Source of the DNA: Haematococcus lacustris
Lineage: Eukaryota > Chlorophyta > Chlorophyceae > Chlamydomonadales > Haematococcaceae
Direction: 5' to 3'
Length of the DNA stretch: 64,000 bases
NCBI GenBank assembly: GCA_030144725.1
Contig: JASKMD010000029.1
Coordinates: forward strand, 15,829,135 to 15,893,134
How positions within the stretch are numbered: the stretch's first letter is position 1; every line of letters starts with the position of its first letter. The notes below the pieces were generated by a model. The model worked only from the letters and a program-made list of their open reading frames with translations, made no database searches and was not told the DNA's origin. The translations under genes were made by a program, and so were the position numbers. Of this stretch, positions 31,301 through 44,295 are shown in pieces.

Positions 31301-34300
31301 CAACATGATCAGCCCTGCACCACCACACCCAGGGCACCAGCAGCGAGGCTGACAAGCCACGACACAACCAACCAACCAACCAACCAACCAACCAACCTAC
31401 CACCCTTGCTGCTGCAGTGGGCTGATGCTGCTGCTGGTTCTTGTGCTGCCCTCACCATAGATGCCCAGGTAGTGCAGGGAGTCCACCAGGTTCTCGTCCA
31501 TGATGTCCTGGTCCTTGGTGAACGCCAGCAGCAGCTCGCCCACTGGGTTTTGCAGGAAGAAGCTCAGCGGGGCATACAGGGTGCTGCGGGCGAGTGGGGC
31601 AGTAACTGATCAGCCAACAGTGCAAGGAAGGGCAAAGGAAAGGAAAGGGAAAAGGGCGCAACTGCGACTGCGACTGCTAGTGTGGTCAGCTGGAGGCATC
31701 AAGCAGCATGGCATAGCTGCCAGATGCCTGGTCCTAGGCCCCTCCTGCTGCTGCCCTCCTGGATCAGGCCCAGCCTCACTTGTGCACGGCGCGGGCGTGC
31801 AGGCGCTGGCAGGAGCCGTGTGTCCACCAGTGGAAGCCGGCACCGCGGAAGAACATGGAGAAGACGAAGAACAGCACAGGGATGGAGTAGGTGATGATGT
31901 AGGCCTGTAACACACACCAGAGCATCTAGGATTGGATGGGACCCTGGCTGGCCTTCCACTGCACAGCACCACTGCTTCACAGCTGTTGCCCTCCTGCCTG
32001 GGCTGCCCTGTCCACCCAGCCAACCACCCCTGTAGCTGCACTTCCAGCCCACCTGGCCGGCAGACAGCTTGGTGAAGGGCGGGTCAGTGGCGGCGTCCAC
32101 GGGGTTCCTCCTAATCACGCTCTTGGGGTACCACACGCGCGCGTCACTGGTCCACTGCCGCAGCCACCAGTCGCTGATCTGGCGGGAGGTCTGGCAGGCC
32201 AGGAAGATGATCAAGGTGATGGTGAACACCGTGCCCCAGCCCGGCGAGTAGGCTAACATGGTGCGCATGGCCTCGTTCACAGTCAGCGCGGTCTTCTTCT
32301 CCTTCTTCTTGCCCATGCTGCCCTTCAGGTCGGTCACGCCCAGGTTCAGCGAGCCGGAGGTCGCGGGGCGCGCCTTCTTGGTCGTGTCGCGCGGCTGCTC
32401 TGCGCCACCAGCAGCTGCCAGGAGGTGCGAGGTGGGCAGCACCCTCGACAGCAGCTCGCGCGCGCGCTCGTTCCAGGGTCCAAAGTACAGCATGCGGCCG
32501 TCCTCCATGATGGCCACCTTGTCCATCTGCGGCAGGAACTCGACCTGGTGCGTGATCATGACCACGGCCTTGTCGCGCATCAGGCCGCGCAGGCAGTGGC
32601 TGAACATGTGGTGGGCGGTGTGGTGGTCCACAGCGGACAGGGCGTTGTCCAGCAGCACCAGGTCGCTGTCAGCGTAGGCAGCGCGGGCCACGTTCAGGCG
32701 CTGGCGCTGGCCTGCAGTGCAGGAAGTCAAGCAAGCAGCTCTTCACGTGGCAGGCCTGTGGTTGCAGAGGAGTGGATGGGAGGGAGCATATGGCTGGGTG
32801 GAGGGGCCAGGCCAGGCCCAGCAGCAGGCAGGCGTGCTCACCACCGCTGAGGTTGATGCCACGCAGGCCTGCATAGCTCTGGTCGCCCTGTGGGAGGATC
32901 TGCAGGTCCAGCTCCAGGGCACAGGCGTGGATGACGGCGTCGTAAGCCTCAGGGTCGAACTCCTTGCCAAACAGGATGCTGTCACGCTGCAAGCATCCAG
33001 GCAGGAAGGAAATGTAGGCATTGGTCCAGCATGGAAGAGGCACTTGCCTTGCCCTGCCCTACAACTCCACACCCAGCTGTGTCCCAGATGTTGACCATCC
33101 CTGCCCTGCCCTGCCCTGCGCAGCCCTGTGCTACCTGGATGTGTGCCTCACCAGGGTCAGGTTCTGGCACCAGGGGTTCTGGGGCACATAGGCCACGCGG
33201 CCACCGTATGTGGCGCTGCCATGCAGCTTCTCCATGTTGCCCAGGATGGCGGAGATGAGGGACGACTTGCCAGCACCCACACGCCCCACAACAGCCACCA
33301 GTTCACCAGCCTTGACGCTGAACTCGGGCACTGACAAGGTGAATGGGGTGGTGCTGTTGGGGTGCTTGAACTCCGCGTCCCGCTGCAGCCAGTCAGGCAC
33401 AGCCACCAGGTGAGGCAAGGATGGGCAGGGGAGGCACAGCGGCAGGGATGAGGGGCAGGGCAGTGGTTGCAAGAGGCATTGAAAGGGGTGGGCCAGGGGC
33501 GGGATTGCGCGAGCAGCCTGCATCCTGCACTCACAATAGCGACCCCGGCTGTGCGGTTCATGGCCTGGCGGTCCGGCACCTCAGCCAGCAGGAACGCCTC
33601 CACCCTGCGGCAAGCACAGGCCAGCAGCAGCGGCAGCCGCATGTCCACTGCTGGGGCTGGCAGGCCTAGCAATGCCTGAGACACCTGGCAGGCTGGAGCT
33701 GCTGCTGGTGGCACGTGTGGCAGCAGCACCTCACCTGTCGATTGAGGCAAGCATATCTGATGCAGCGCGCATGGCCTTGGGCAGCACCACCAGGGGGAAG
33801 CGCAGGATGTTGAACAGGGACAGGATGGGGAAGGTCAGGGTGCTGGTGATGCGCGACACATTGAGCTCGTAGGCGCTGAAGATGACCAGGGCCGTGGCAG
33901 GTGGGGTGCCGAACACCATCCTGCGGCACAAAGGCGCATGGCACAGCAGCCAGGGCTAGGCGGGGCAGGGCAGGTAGAGGGGAAGCATGGCCAGTCCGCT
34001 GCTGCCCACTCACATGACCTGGATGGTCTTGATCAGGGCCACGCGAAACTGGATGGCCAGCTCACGCTTGCGGATCTACACAACAGGCAGCACGGCGCAA
34101 GATGACACCCAATGCCCACCTAAGACAGCTGAAGGCACAGAACAAATTGCTCCAGACCAAGAAGGACTCAGGCCAGGCAGGGGCAGGGGCAGGGGCAGGG
34201 GCATTGTAGGGAGCAGCCACTCACTGTGCTGACGGTCTTCTCAAAGAACTGCTCCCAGGCATAGTACCTGGCAAGGGGCAGCGCCAGCCAGCAACAGGCC

Positions 34301-36381
34301 ACTCAGCCCGCAGCCCACAGCTGTGTTCAGGTCGCTGATAGCTGTGTTTAGGGCAGGGGTGGGTGGGCAATTGTGACCATCGCCAGGAGACCAGGGCATG
34401 TGTGACCAGGATGTGTGCCAGTCAGCCGATGCTGGGTGCTGTGGCGCTCACTTGACCAGCTTCATGGCGGGCAGCAGCTCCTGGAAGATGGAGCCGCGCT
34501 CCTGGGTGTTGGCTGCGTTGGCCTTCTTGTGCAGGATGATGCGCCAGCCGAACAGGTACTGGCAGGGCATGACGATGAACACCACACCCCAGCCAGGCAG
34601 CGCCCACTGCTTGACCAGCACCACCAGAATGGTCAGGATGGCCAGCGCCTCAATGGGAGCGGTCCACAGGTAGTGGATGTCCTGCAGGGCCAGAGGGGCA
34701 GGCGGGTGAGGGGCATCCTGGTGTGCAGCTAGGCCCCAACCTGGCCTGGCAAGCGCGGCAGCAGCCATAGCAGCAGGCCAGCAGCAGCCCATCAACAGCA
34801 CACCTGGCAGCAGGTACTAGGCAGCCTAAGTGCCTGACCTCCATACCGCACACCCACGCCCACGCCTCGCCCCACGCCTTGCCTGGATGCCATCGAAGAT
34901 CTTGGTGATGTCACTGGCCACAAATGACACAGCGTCCGAGGCCATCTCCTTGGTAATGCTGGCCATGGCAAAGGACTTGCGGCAGATGGCGTTGGTCAGG
35001 GCGGCGCGTACAGACACGCCCACCGTCATGCAGCCATACGTCATGCGCTGGAGGGCAATGCCTGCAGCCAGGCGCAGCTTTGCAGTTTGCTGATACTGCG
35101 ATATGGAGTGGGCGGCGAGGATGGAAGGCACAGCCAACCAGACCAGACCAGGGCAGGTCAGGCAGGTCAGCAGGCAGCCTAGCAGGCCGGCATGCAGGCC
35201 AGGCAGGGTCGAGCCTTGCTGGTGCAATGGCCGCGCAGTCAAGCCAGCCTTGGTGCCAGCTTCAGCAGGGCAGGGCAGGTAGGTGTGGTGAGGGCAGGCA
35301 GTCTGTGCACCCACCCAGCACGTAGCCGTCCATGAAGAAGGCTGCAGCCAGGATCCAGCCCTGGTAGGGCTCCCTCCACTCTGGGTGCCTGTTCACGTGG
35401 AACTGGAGCGTGCGAACGAAGAAGAAGGCACCCATGATGACGCACACCGACCACAGCAGCTTGAACAGGCCTGCAAGGGCAGGGGCGTTGGTGCAGGCGC
35501 ATTGGACCTCAGCACAGGGTGTGTGATGTTTGCTGAGCATAACAGACAAGGACCAGGCATGAGGCTGGGGTGGCTCAGGGAGTCAGGGCTGAGAGAGGTG
35601 TGCAGGCATGGTCACCAAGAGGTGGCAGTGGCAGACTGTAGAGCTGGCTCAGGCATCAGAGCCAAACACAGAGAGGCCAGGTGGTGAAGTGGGCAGGCAG
35701 ATGGTGTGGCACAGGAGGTGCCAGGCGGCAGTGTGATGCAGGCAGCGGGCAGCAGGTGGGCTGTGTCCTGGACCTCACCTGCCAGCATCAGCTGCCGGCC
35801 AAACACTGATTGCAGGACCTTGCGGAGCTTGGGGTTGCCCTTGGCCACAGCTTCATCCCAGGCGGTGCGGAACCGTTCGTAAGCCACCTGCGTACAGATC
35901 GCGGCGTAGGCTGCGTCAGTTGGCAGCGCAAGCGTCCAGGTGAGGCCATAGGCTGCGACAAGCTGTCAAATCCCGGTCCGGAAAAGGTCAGGTCGCCTAA
36001 AAGATGGTTGACTCTTGGAAGTAGTAGGGTTCAAAAGCTGTGGAGCACGCTGCGGCTGACGGCTGAAGTTGCAGGACAATGTCCGCTGCCAACGGCGATG
36101 GTTGCACCCCGGCCTAGGGAGCCAATGACCCTCCCGCGGCACTCACGTCTGCAGTTTGCTCAGGTGGCAGCACGCAGGCCTCCACTGGCACATCATCTCT
36201 CCGCGCAGCCGAGACAATGGGATTAATCCACCTGCCGGCCGGCACCAGGGTTATATGAGCTGGACCGGGGCTTGCGACGCTGCGGAATGGCTGCGACCCA
36301 ACAACTCTCCTACCTGAAGCTATACTTGTTGAAGAAGCCAGCGGTCGCGTCCGACGCGGCGTACTTATTGGCGACGCCCAT
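28377..36381 (-). CDS. ABCC-type (MRP-like) ABC transporter, copy A
   Basis: ABCC proteins export organic anions and conjugates across vacuolar or plasma membranes (family knowledge). About 25 short exons on the minus strand from ATG 36381 to TGA 28377. Approximate exon ranges at the 5' end: 36381-36314, 36231-36147, 35887-35779, 35470-35315, 35061-34883 (apparent GC donor), 34681-34452, 34267-34225, 34075-34014, 33920-33735, 33604-33535, 33382-33152, 32986-32842, 32711-32053. Order: short N-terminus without TMD0; TMD1; NBD1 with Walker [18 protein letters not shown] and [12 protein letters not shown] (Asn where the catalytic Glu is expected); linker; TMD2; NBD2 with [28 protein letters not shown] and TIAHRL. 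NBD1 degenerate and NBD2 canonical is usual for ABCC. No lesion seen. Confidence 0.9.
31355..31400. repeat. (CCAA)n microsatellite in ABCC intron
   Basis: About nine CCAA units in the intron that splits TMD2 of copy A; copy B has a shorter run at ~40617-40642. Confidence 0.85.
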
Positions 36382-37344
36382 TGCGGGTGTGGCCAAATGC
36401 GGTGGAAGCTGGGCTGGTCCAGCTCTGACTGTATCGTGGGTGGGTGAGGCTTTAAGCTTTTAGGATTGTAGGAGTGAGTGTTCGAGGTTCCGGCATACAA
36501 CCCCCTACGCGGCTGAACCTCGGCATTGGTGCGTGATGGTATGTTCGCACCATTGGATGACCTCACGCAACACAAGAGCTTGTCAGACAACAGCTCGTGT
36601 CACACGGTTTCAAGAGACGGAGCAACCCAACAATAGTAGAGGACTGCGATGGTTTGCGCTGAGCGCGGCACTCACATCTACGCAGTTCGGTGTTCGGTGT
36701 AAGCCAACACGATAGCCAATACCGTGCAGTTGTGGGCGCCTAATACTATGGCAGGGTGTAGAGTGTAGTTACATTCATTCAACTCCCAGCAACCTCACTC
36801 ACGCTTCAGATCCAAGTTCACAGATACATCCATTGTTCTACACAACAAGCTGCATGATGCTGTTCCTGCCATACAAAATGTTCACACATATCTGCTCACA
36901 CTATGCAAGGATGCTGCCTGTCATTCTATGCAGGTACACAGGTGCTCCGCATGCAACTGCCAGCGCAGCAGGTGTTGGACAAGCATAAACAGTACAAGCG
37001 TAGGGACATCTCGCCAGTTTTAGCTGTAGCTTTAGCTTCCCCACCTACACATACACTCCCCTCATCACCGGATCCCAGCTGGTCAGCAGCAGCGGGTCAC
37101 TCAGCTACAGGCAAAAACTCGTTGCAAAATCTTGCTGCCTCAATGGCTTGACAGCCAGCATGTGAAAGCTCCCAGCCTCTTTCAATTCTCCTCAACTATG
37201 GCTGTCAGCCCCATGGCCTGACCTATAGACCCCTCACATATCCCCCATCACACAACCCACTTGCTTGCGTGTCACGGCTTGCGTGTCACGGCTTGACTGG
37301 CTGCCTCTTGCCCTCCTTCACTGGCTGCTGTCCACTGCCCCTGC
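36382..37344. other. Spacer between the two ABCC genes, including the duplication junction
   Basis: Upstream flank of copy A and downstream flank of copy B. The junction of units A and B lies near 36640-36650, where the CAACCCAAC end of unit A meets GCGATGGTTTGCGCTG of unit B. No other gene recognised. Confidence 0.5.
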
Positions 37345-40300
37345 TCAGCGCCCATGCCCTGCAGCCTGGCGTGCCGCAAAGAAGTTGGCTGCCATCTGGC
37401 GCAGAGCGGCTGCAGCAGCGTCGCCAGTCTTGTCCACCAGCTTGCTGAACATGGACTCCCGGTCAGCCAGCAGGGCGCTGGGCTCCGCATTCTCCTTCAG
37501 CACACCAGCCTCCATCACCAGCACCTGGGCAGGGCAGGGGGCAGGGGGCACTGTGAAGCCAGCACTCACTGCCCTCCAGCCTAATGGCACGCAATGCCAG
37601 CAACCAGCGCTTCCAGCACCACAGCCTGACAGGCCCCTCCTCTGCTGCTGGGTTCAGGCAGACCAGCGCATGCCCCTGCCAAAGGCTGTGCCTTGCCCTG
37701 CCACCCGCCCTTCACGGCCTGAGCAGCTGCTGGCCTCACCTTGTCGGACTCAATCACGGTGTCCAGGCGGTGCGCAATGGTGATGGTGCGCGCCTGGAAC
37801 ACGCGCTTGATGACGGCCTGCACCTCCTGCTCAGTGGCCGGGTCCATGGCGGCAGTGGCCTCGTCCAGGCACAGCACAGGCACCTGCAGCACCAGGGCCA
37901 CCAGCCAGGGCTCAGCTCCACCACTGCTCCTCCTGGCCACCTTGACCAGCAGCACAGCAGATGTGGACCTCACACCCTGGCTGATGTGCACTCCAGCGCT
38001 GTTCCTGGGCCAGCAGCCTTCCACCACCACCAGCAGTGCCGGTTGGCCACACGCACCTTGCGCAGGGCAGCGCGTGACAGGCACACCAGCTGCTGCTGGC
38101 CCAGGGACCAGGCGCCTGAGCCAGTGCCAGCCACACGGCCGTCCAGGCCGCCCGTGCGCTTCACCTGCTCCTCAAGGCTGGCCTGTGGGGCAGGGCAGGG
38201 CAGGGGGGGTCCAGCTGTGGGTGTGGAGCAGGGGCAGGGACGAGTGGGAAGGTGCCAGCAGGGGCAGGGGCTGCAGTATTCGGCTGTGCGCCTGACCCTG
38301 GCTGCAGTCCCTGACTGCTGCTGCTGCTACCAGCACTGGCCTGGCCTGGCTCACCTGCTTGATCACATCCCACAGCTCCACATCGGTGTGCTCGCTGAAG
38401 GGGTCCAGGTTGGTGCGCACGGTGCCGCTGAACACCACAGGCTCCTGGGGGATGATGCTCAGACCGCGGCGCAGGCGGCGCAGGGTCATGCTGGCGATGT
38501 TGGCACCGTCCACGAAGATGTTGCCCTTCTCCAGCTCAAACATGCGGTACAGCGCCAGCAGCAGCGTGCTCTTGCCCGACCCAGTGCGACCCACCACACC
38601 GACCTGCAGTGGGGGGCAGCCAGGCAGCCAGGCAGCTTCGAGTCCATGTAGGGTGGAACAAATTGCTGACAGGCTGGACTGCATGTGGGTGGGGTGGGCT
38701 GGGCAGGGCGGCAGCAGCGAGGCAGTGCTGGACGTTGCTTGATGGTGGGGCTGGAGGGGCTTGCTGAAACACTGGGCTATGCTGCATGGTCCAGGTGCAT
38801 GACACTGCCAGGGAGGCCAGTGTGTGGCTGCAGTAGCCTGTGGTGAAGGGGAGCAGTGCCCTGTCCTGGGTCTCACCTTGTCATGGTGGGCCAGCGAGAA
38901 GGTGACGCCCTTGAGGGCAAAGGGTGCAGTGGGCGCATCTGCAAGTCATGGACAGCAAGCTGCTGGTGGGCAGAGCGTGGGCTGATGCTCAACAATGGGA
39001 ATGTCGAATCTTCGATGCATGCAAGCTGGCACAGGGGCAGCACAGGGGCAGGGACACAGGCTGGTCAGCTGGAGGTGCATCACGTCAGGCCAGCCACTGC
39101 CTGCGGGGGCTTGGACCAGCCACTCACATTTCATCCACACATTGTCAAACACCACGGTCCCGCGGCTGGGCCAGTTGATGGGTGCCCCGTCAGCGTCCAT
39201 GGTGCCAGACTTGGCCTGCTTGCCTCCCGCTGACACCACAATGCTCAGGTCAGGCTTGCCACCACTGGTAGAGGTGCTGGAAGCCGGGGTCTGATCAGCC
39301 TTTGCAGCACCCTCCACTGGAATGGAGGTGGCTGCAGCAGCAGGGAGGCGAGCAGGCCAGCAGGGGTGGGCAGCTGGGAATGGGGTTTTGGTCCGGGTGC
39401 TGCAGGGTGTGGTGTGGGGCCAGCACCAGGCAGGGGCAGTCCTGTGCTGGACAGGATGTGCGCTGGGCTGCTGTCCAGGCAGGTGCAGGGCCGCCACCCA
39501 CCCAGCCAGCCGATCTTCTCCACAGCAGCCAGGTTAAACAGGGACTCTGCCAGGAAGCGCACGGACCAGGTGTAGAACACAAGCATCTGCACAGGAAGCA
39601 GGGCATGCCAGGCCAGGGTAAGTGGTGCGGTAAGGGTAAGTGGTGCGTTGTGGTGTGGCAGGGCAGGGCAGGCTGAAGCAGGTTATGTCAGGCCGGCGGC
39701 AGTGGCAGTGGCACACAGCATGCAGTGGCCCTCACCTGGATGGTGTTGCTGAATGCCAGTCCCACAGTGGCTGCGCCCAGCTCCTCCGCCAGGCCCACCG
39801 CAAAGCAGGACACGGCCAGCACCAGGATGGCGCCGTACAGGTCGCACCAGTGCGCCAGCCACAGGTTCAGGGACTCGCCAGTGAACACGGTGGCGTGGTG
39901 CACGTCATTCCTGAGCAGCCAAGGCGGCAATAGGCAGGCAGGCAGGGTGGTGTGCCTGGGTGCTGGGGCTGGGAGGCGGACATGGCCAGGTGCTCAGCTC
40001 AGTGGCCTGAAGCCTTGCGCTCCAGGCAGCTGTGGAGCAGCCAGGTGGCTGGCCGCAAGGGATGTCACGCATGCTCCATGGCAGGCAGGCTGGGGCTGGT
40101 GCGTCCACTCACCGCTGGATGGCAGTCTGGATGAAGAATTCGGTCTTGTTGAAGGCCTGGATGACGGACAGCCCCTCCAGCGTCTCAGCCACCAGGCCCA
40201 CCAGCGCTCCTGCTCAGCAGGCAGGGCCAGGGAGCGGCTCATGCCAGGGCCAGGGCCAGGGCCAGGGCCACAGAGCAGGGGTTGATGCCAGGCAGGCCAG

Positions 40301-43167
40301 GTGCCAGCAGGGCTACCTGCACCGCCAGCAGCCCACCAGTGCTGCAACTAGATTTGCTTGTGCACTGACCAACTGAGGCGTGTCATACAGCCCTCACCTC
40401 CTGTGGTGGTGCGGTGCGCCTTGAGCTTGGTGGCAGCGGGGAGGTAGAACACCAACATGATCAGGGTCACGATGATGAGCACGCCCGCAAAGGCGGAGAA
40501 GTAGTAGATGGTTGTCGACACCGTGATGATGGTGGACAACATGATCAGCCCTGCACCACCACACCCAGGGCACCAGCAGTGAGGCTGACAAGGCACGACA
40601 CCAGCGGGTCAGGCCACAACCAACCAACCAACCAACCAATCAACCATCCACCACTGCTGAGAGGATGCCTAGCCTGCTGCTGCTGCCCTCACCATAGATG
40701 CCCAGGTAGTGCAGGGAGTCCACCAGGCCCTCGTCCATGGTGTCCTGGTCCTTGGTGAACGCCAGCAGCAGCTCACCCACTGGGTTTTGCAGGAAAAAGC
40801 TCAGCGGGGCGTACAGGGTGCTGCGGGTGCAGGGTGGGACTAATCAGTGTAGGCAAAGGAAAGGAAAAGGGAACGAGCTGCCCTGGCGCTATCTGCACTG
40901 AATGCTTGCAACCAGTGGTATGGCATAGCTGGCAGCTGCCTGATCCTAGGAGCCTCACTGCTGCAGCTGCTGCTGCTGCTGCTGCCCTCCTGGATCAGGC
41001 CCAGCCTCACTTGTGCACGGCGCGGGCGTGCAGGCGCTGGCAGGAGCCGTGTGTCCACCAGTGGAAGCCCTCACCGCGGAAGTACATGGAGAAGACGAAG
41101 AACAGCACAGGGATGGAGTAGGTGATGATGTAGGCCTGCGGCACACACCAGGGGCAGGACAGCAGCCAGGATTAGATGGGAAGCAGCCCTCGCTGCCCCT
41201 GCACCACACAGGAGCACTGTCCCTGACCTCCTGCCCTCCTGCCTGGACTGCTGTCCCACCCAACCCACCACTCCTGAAGCTGCATTTCCAGCCCACCTGG
41301 CCGGCAGACAGCTTGGTGAAGGGCGGGTCAGTGGCGGCGTCCACGGGGTTCCTCCTAATCACGCTCTTGGGGTACCACACGCGCGCGTCACTGGTCCACT
41401 GCCGCAGCCACCAGTCGCTGATCTGGCGGGAGGTCTGGCAGGCCAGGAAGATGATCAAGGTGATGGTGAACACCGTGCCCCAGCCCGGCGAGTAGGCTAA
41501 CATGGTGCGCATGGCCTCGTTCACAGTCAGCGCGGTCTTCTTCTCCTTCTTCTTGCCCATGCTGCCCTTCAGGTCGGTCACGCCCAGGTTCAGCGAGCCG
41601 GAGGTCGCGGGGCGCGCCTTCTTGGTCGTGTCGCGCGGCTGCTCTGCGCCACCAGCAGCTGCCAGGAGGTGCGAGGTGGGCAGCACCCTCGACAGCAGCT
41701 CGCGCGCGCGCTCATTCCAGGGTCCGAAGTACAGCATGCGGCCGTCCTCCATGATGGCCACCTTGTCCATCTGCGGCAGGAACTCGACCTGGTGCGTGAT
41801 CATGACCACGGCCTTGTCGCGCATCAGGCCGCGCAGGCAGTGGCTGAACATGTGGTGGGCGGTGTGGTGGTCCACAGCGGACAGGGCGTTGTCCAGCAGC
41901 ACCAGGTCGCTGTCGGCGTAGGCAGCGCGGGCCACGTTCAGGCGCTGGCGCTGGCCTGCAGTGCAGGAAGCCAAGCAAGCAGCTCCACACGTGGCAGGCC
42001 TGAGGTTGCAAAGGAGTGGATGGGAGGGAGCATATGGCTGGGTGGAGGGGCCAGGCCAGGCCCAGCAGCAGGCAGGCGTGCTCACCACCGCTTAGGTTGA
42101 TGCCACGCAGGCCTGCATAGCTCTGGTCGCCCTGTGGGAGGATCTGCAGGTCCAGCTCCAGGGCACAGGCGTGGATGACGGCGTCGTAAGCCTCAGGGTC
42201 GAACTCCTTGCCAAACAGGATGCTGTCACGCTGCAAGCACCCAGGCAGTAAAGAAATGTAGGCATTGGTCCAGCATGGAAGAGGCACTTGCCTCGCCCTG
42301 CCCTACTACTCCACACATCCAGCTGTGTCCCAGATGTTGACAATCCCTGCCCTGCCCTGCCCTGCGCAGCCCTGTGCTGCCTGGCTGTGCGTCTCACCAG
42401 GGTCAGGTTCTGGCACCAGGGGTTCTGGGGCACATAGGCCACGCGGCCACCGCATGTGGCGCTGCCGTGCAGCTTCTCCATGTTGCCCTGGATGGCGGAG
42501 ATGAGGGACGACTTGCCAGCACCCACACGCCCCACAACAGCCACCAGTTCACCAGCCTTGACGCTGAACTCGGGCACGGACAAGGTGAATGGGGTGGTGC
42601 TGTTGGGGTGCTTGAACTCCGCGTCCCGCTGCAGCCAGGCAGGCACAGCCACCAGATGAGGCAAGGACGGGCAGGGGAGGCACAGCGGCAGGGATGAGGG
42701 GCAGGGCAGTGGTTGCAAGAGGCATTGAAAGGGGTGGGCCAGGGGCAGGATTGCACGAGCAGCCTGCATCCTGCACTCACAATAGCGACCCCGGCTGTGC
42801 GGTTCATGGCCTGGCGGTCTGGCACCTCAGCCAGCAGGAACGCCTCCACCCTGCGGCAAGCACAGGCCAGCAGCAGCGGCAGCCGCATGTCCACTGCTGG
42901 GGCTGGCAGGCCTAGTCAGCTTGTTGTTCATCAGCAAAGCCTGAAACACCTGCCAGGCTGGAGCTGCTGCTGGTGGCACGTGTGGCAGCAGCACCTCACC
43001 TGTCAATGGAGGCAAGCATATCTGATGCAGCGCGCATGGCCTTGGGCAGCACCACCAGGGGGAAGCGCAGGATGTTGAACAGGGACAGGATGGGGAAGGT
43101 CAGGGTGCTGGTGATGCGCGACACGTTGAGCTCGTAGGCGCTGAAGATGACCAGTGCGGTGGCAGGT

Positions 43168-43310
43168 TGTTAGAATATGAGTGTTTGTAGGCAGCCAGCC
43201 TCAGACCTTCGTATGTGCAGGTAGAAACCTGACATGTGTGAAGGTTGAAGTTTGCTCTTAAACTTGCTCCTTAGCCCCTTCCTGTAATGCAAGATCTGTG
43301 ATTCCTTACA
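43168..43310 (+). repeat. 5' LTR
   Basis: 143-bp long terminal repeat, TG...CA ends, identical to the 3' LTR except one base. Confidence 0.92.
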
Positions 43311-43373
43311 GGTTATGGGCCCTCATAGCTGTTGTGCTAGGGAGCAGGGATAGACCAGTGCGCATTCGGAGCC

Positions 43374-43901
43374 ATGGCCGCGGAGGGTCAGCGCTCAGTT
43401 ATAGTACCCTTGTTTACAGAAGCCAACTCAGAGGAGTGGTTCGTGCGACAACAAGCTTACTTAGTGGTTCATGATTTATGGGACGTCGTTGAGGACGGCG
43501 TAGAGACTGTCTCCGAGGAAGGGAGCAGCACCGTTACTGACGCCAGTGCCAAGGCGAGAAAGGACGCAAAAGCCAAGGCGATCATTTCGCTAGCTTTGTC
43601 CACGCAGTTTCTGCAACTCGCGAAGGAGAGCAGGACTGCTGGGGAGCTGTGGAAGCGCTTGCTTGAGCTGTTCAAGCGCTCTGCAGCAGCAAGTCGGATT
43701 CAGCTAGTGATGGAGATGGCTGATCTCAGCAAGGAGCCAACCGAGTCGATGCTGCAGTACGTGGGCCGTGCGGAGGCCCTGGCCGGCAAGATTGAGCTGA
43801 CGGGGAAGCCTTTTCCAGATGTGCTGTCCTTCGTGCTCAAAGGGCTGTGGGTACAGTGTGGTAGCGCTGTGGAATGTTGTTACCCTGAAACAGCTCTGTG
43901 A
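43374..43901 (+). CDS. Copia-type Gag (truncated)
   Basis: 175-aa frame starting at the ATG 63 nt after the 5' LTR. The pattern EEWFVRQQAYL, LWDVVED, KDAKAKAIISLAL, TAGELWKRLLELF and LVMEMADLSK matches the UBN2/Copia Gag fold that opens Ty1/copia polyproteins. It ends after FVLKGL in repeat-derived sequence, so the C-terminal part, including any zinc knuckle, is missing. Gag forms the virus-like particle in LTR retrotransposons (family knowledge). Confidence 0.8.
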   Translation: MAAEGQRSVIVPLFTEANSEEWFVRQQAYLVVHDLWDVVEDGVETVSEEGSSTVTDASAKARKDAKAKAIISLALSTQFLQLAKESRTAGELWKRLLELFKRSAAASRIQLVMEMADLSKEPTESMLQYVGRAEALAGKIELTGKPFPDVLSFVLKGLWVQCGSAVECCYPETAL

Positions 43902-44152
43902 GGGCTGTGGGTACAGTGTGGTAGTGCTGTGGAAGGTTGCTGACCCTGAGACAGCTCTGTGAGGGCTGTGAGTGTGGTGTTGCAGCTCTGTGGGAGCAGT
44001 GTGTGAGCTGAGTGAAAGCTGTGGCAGCTCTGTGGGAGCTAAGTAGGAGCTTTGCAAGAGACCTGTGTTAACTGTGGTCTTGGTTTCAAGTGTTGACTTT
44101 TATGAGTCTGGCAGGCTAAGGTGTAGAAGTCTGAAGTCTGTCTGTGTGGGAG

Positions 44153-44295
44153 TGTTAGAATATGAGTGTTTGTAGGCAGCCAGCCTCAGACCTTCGTATG
44201 TGCAGGTAGAAACCTGACATGTGTGAAGGTTGAAGTTTGCTCTTAAACTTGCTCCTTAGCCCCTTCCTGTAATGCAAGATCTGTGATTCCTTTCA
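44153..44295 (+). repeat. 3' LTR
   Basis: 143-bp copy of the 5' LTR; the preceding GTGTGGGAG may serve as a short polypurine tract. Confidence 0.92.

Larger units (their letters stand above)
27715..36640. repeat. Tandem segmental duplication, unit A
   Basis: The sequence from GCGATGGTTTGCGCTG (27717) through the ABCC gene to the CAACCCAAC...TAGTA end (near 36640) is repeated in the same order and orientation as unit B. Coding exons are nearly identical while introns and flanks have many small indels, so the duplication is fairly old relative to the LTR insertion in unit B. Confidence 0.8.
43168..44295 (+). mobile_element. Gag-only non-autonomous Copia-type LTR element (TR-GAG-like)
   Basis: Two 143-bp LTRs (43168-43310 and 44153-44295), each TGTTAGAATATG...CA, differ at a single base near the 3' end. 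A 5-bp CAGGT target duplication flanks it (43163-43167, 44296-44300). The 842-bp interior holds one gag frame and no protease, integrase, RT or RNase H. Terminal-repeat elements carrying only gag are known from land plants as TR-GAG. It must depend on a full Copia element in trans. A ~59-bp tandem duplication (~43843-43962) follows the gag region. Confidence 0.88.

Noticed and set aside
28417..33334. Long plus-strand ORFs opposite the ABCC exons, for example 28417-29718 and 32425-32850
   Set aside because: They are antisense shadows of GC-rich exons and introns; the same shadows recur opposite copy B and carry no domain.
43168..44295. LTR element in ABCC copy B being removed as an intron
   Set aside because: The coding-strand boundaries of the insertion do not provide a clear GT...AG pair that would restore the exon; the 5-bp duplication would also add bases and shift the frame.
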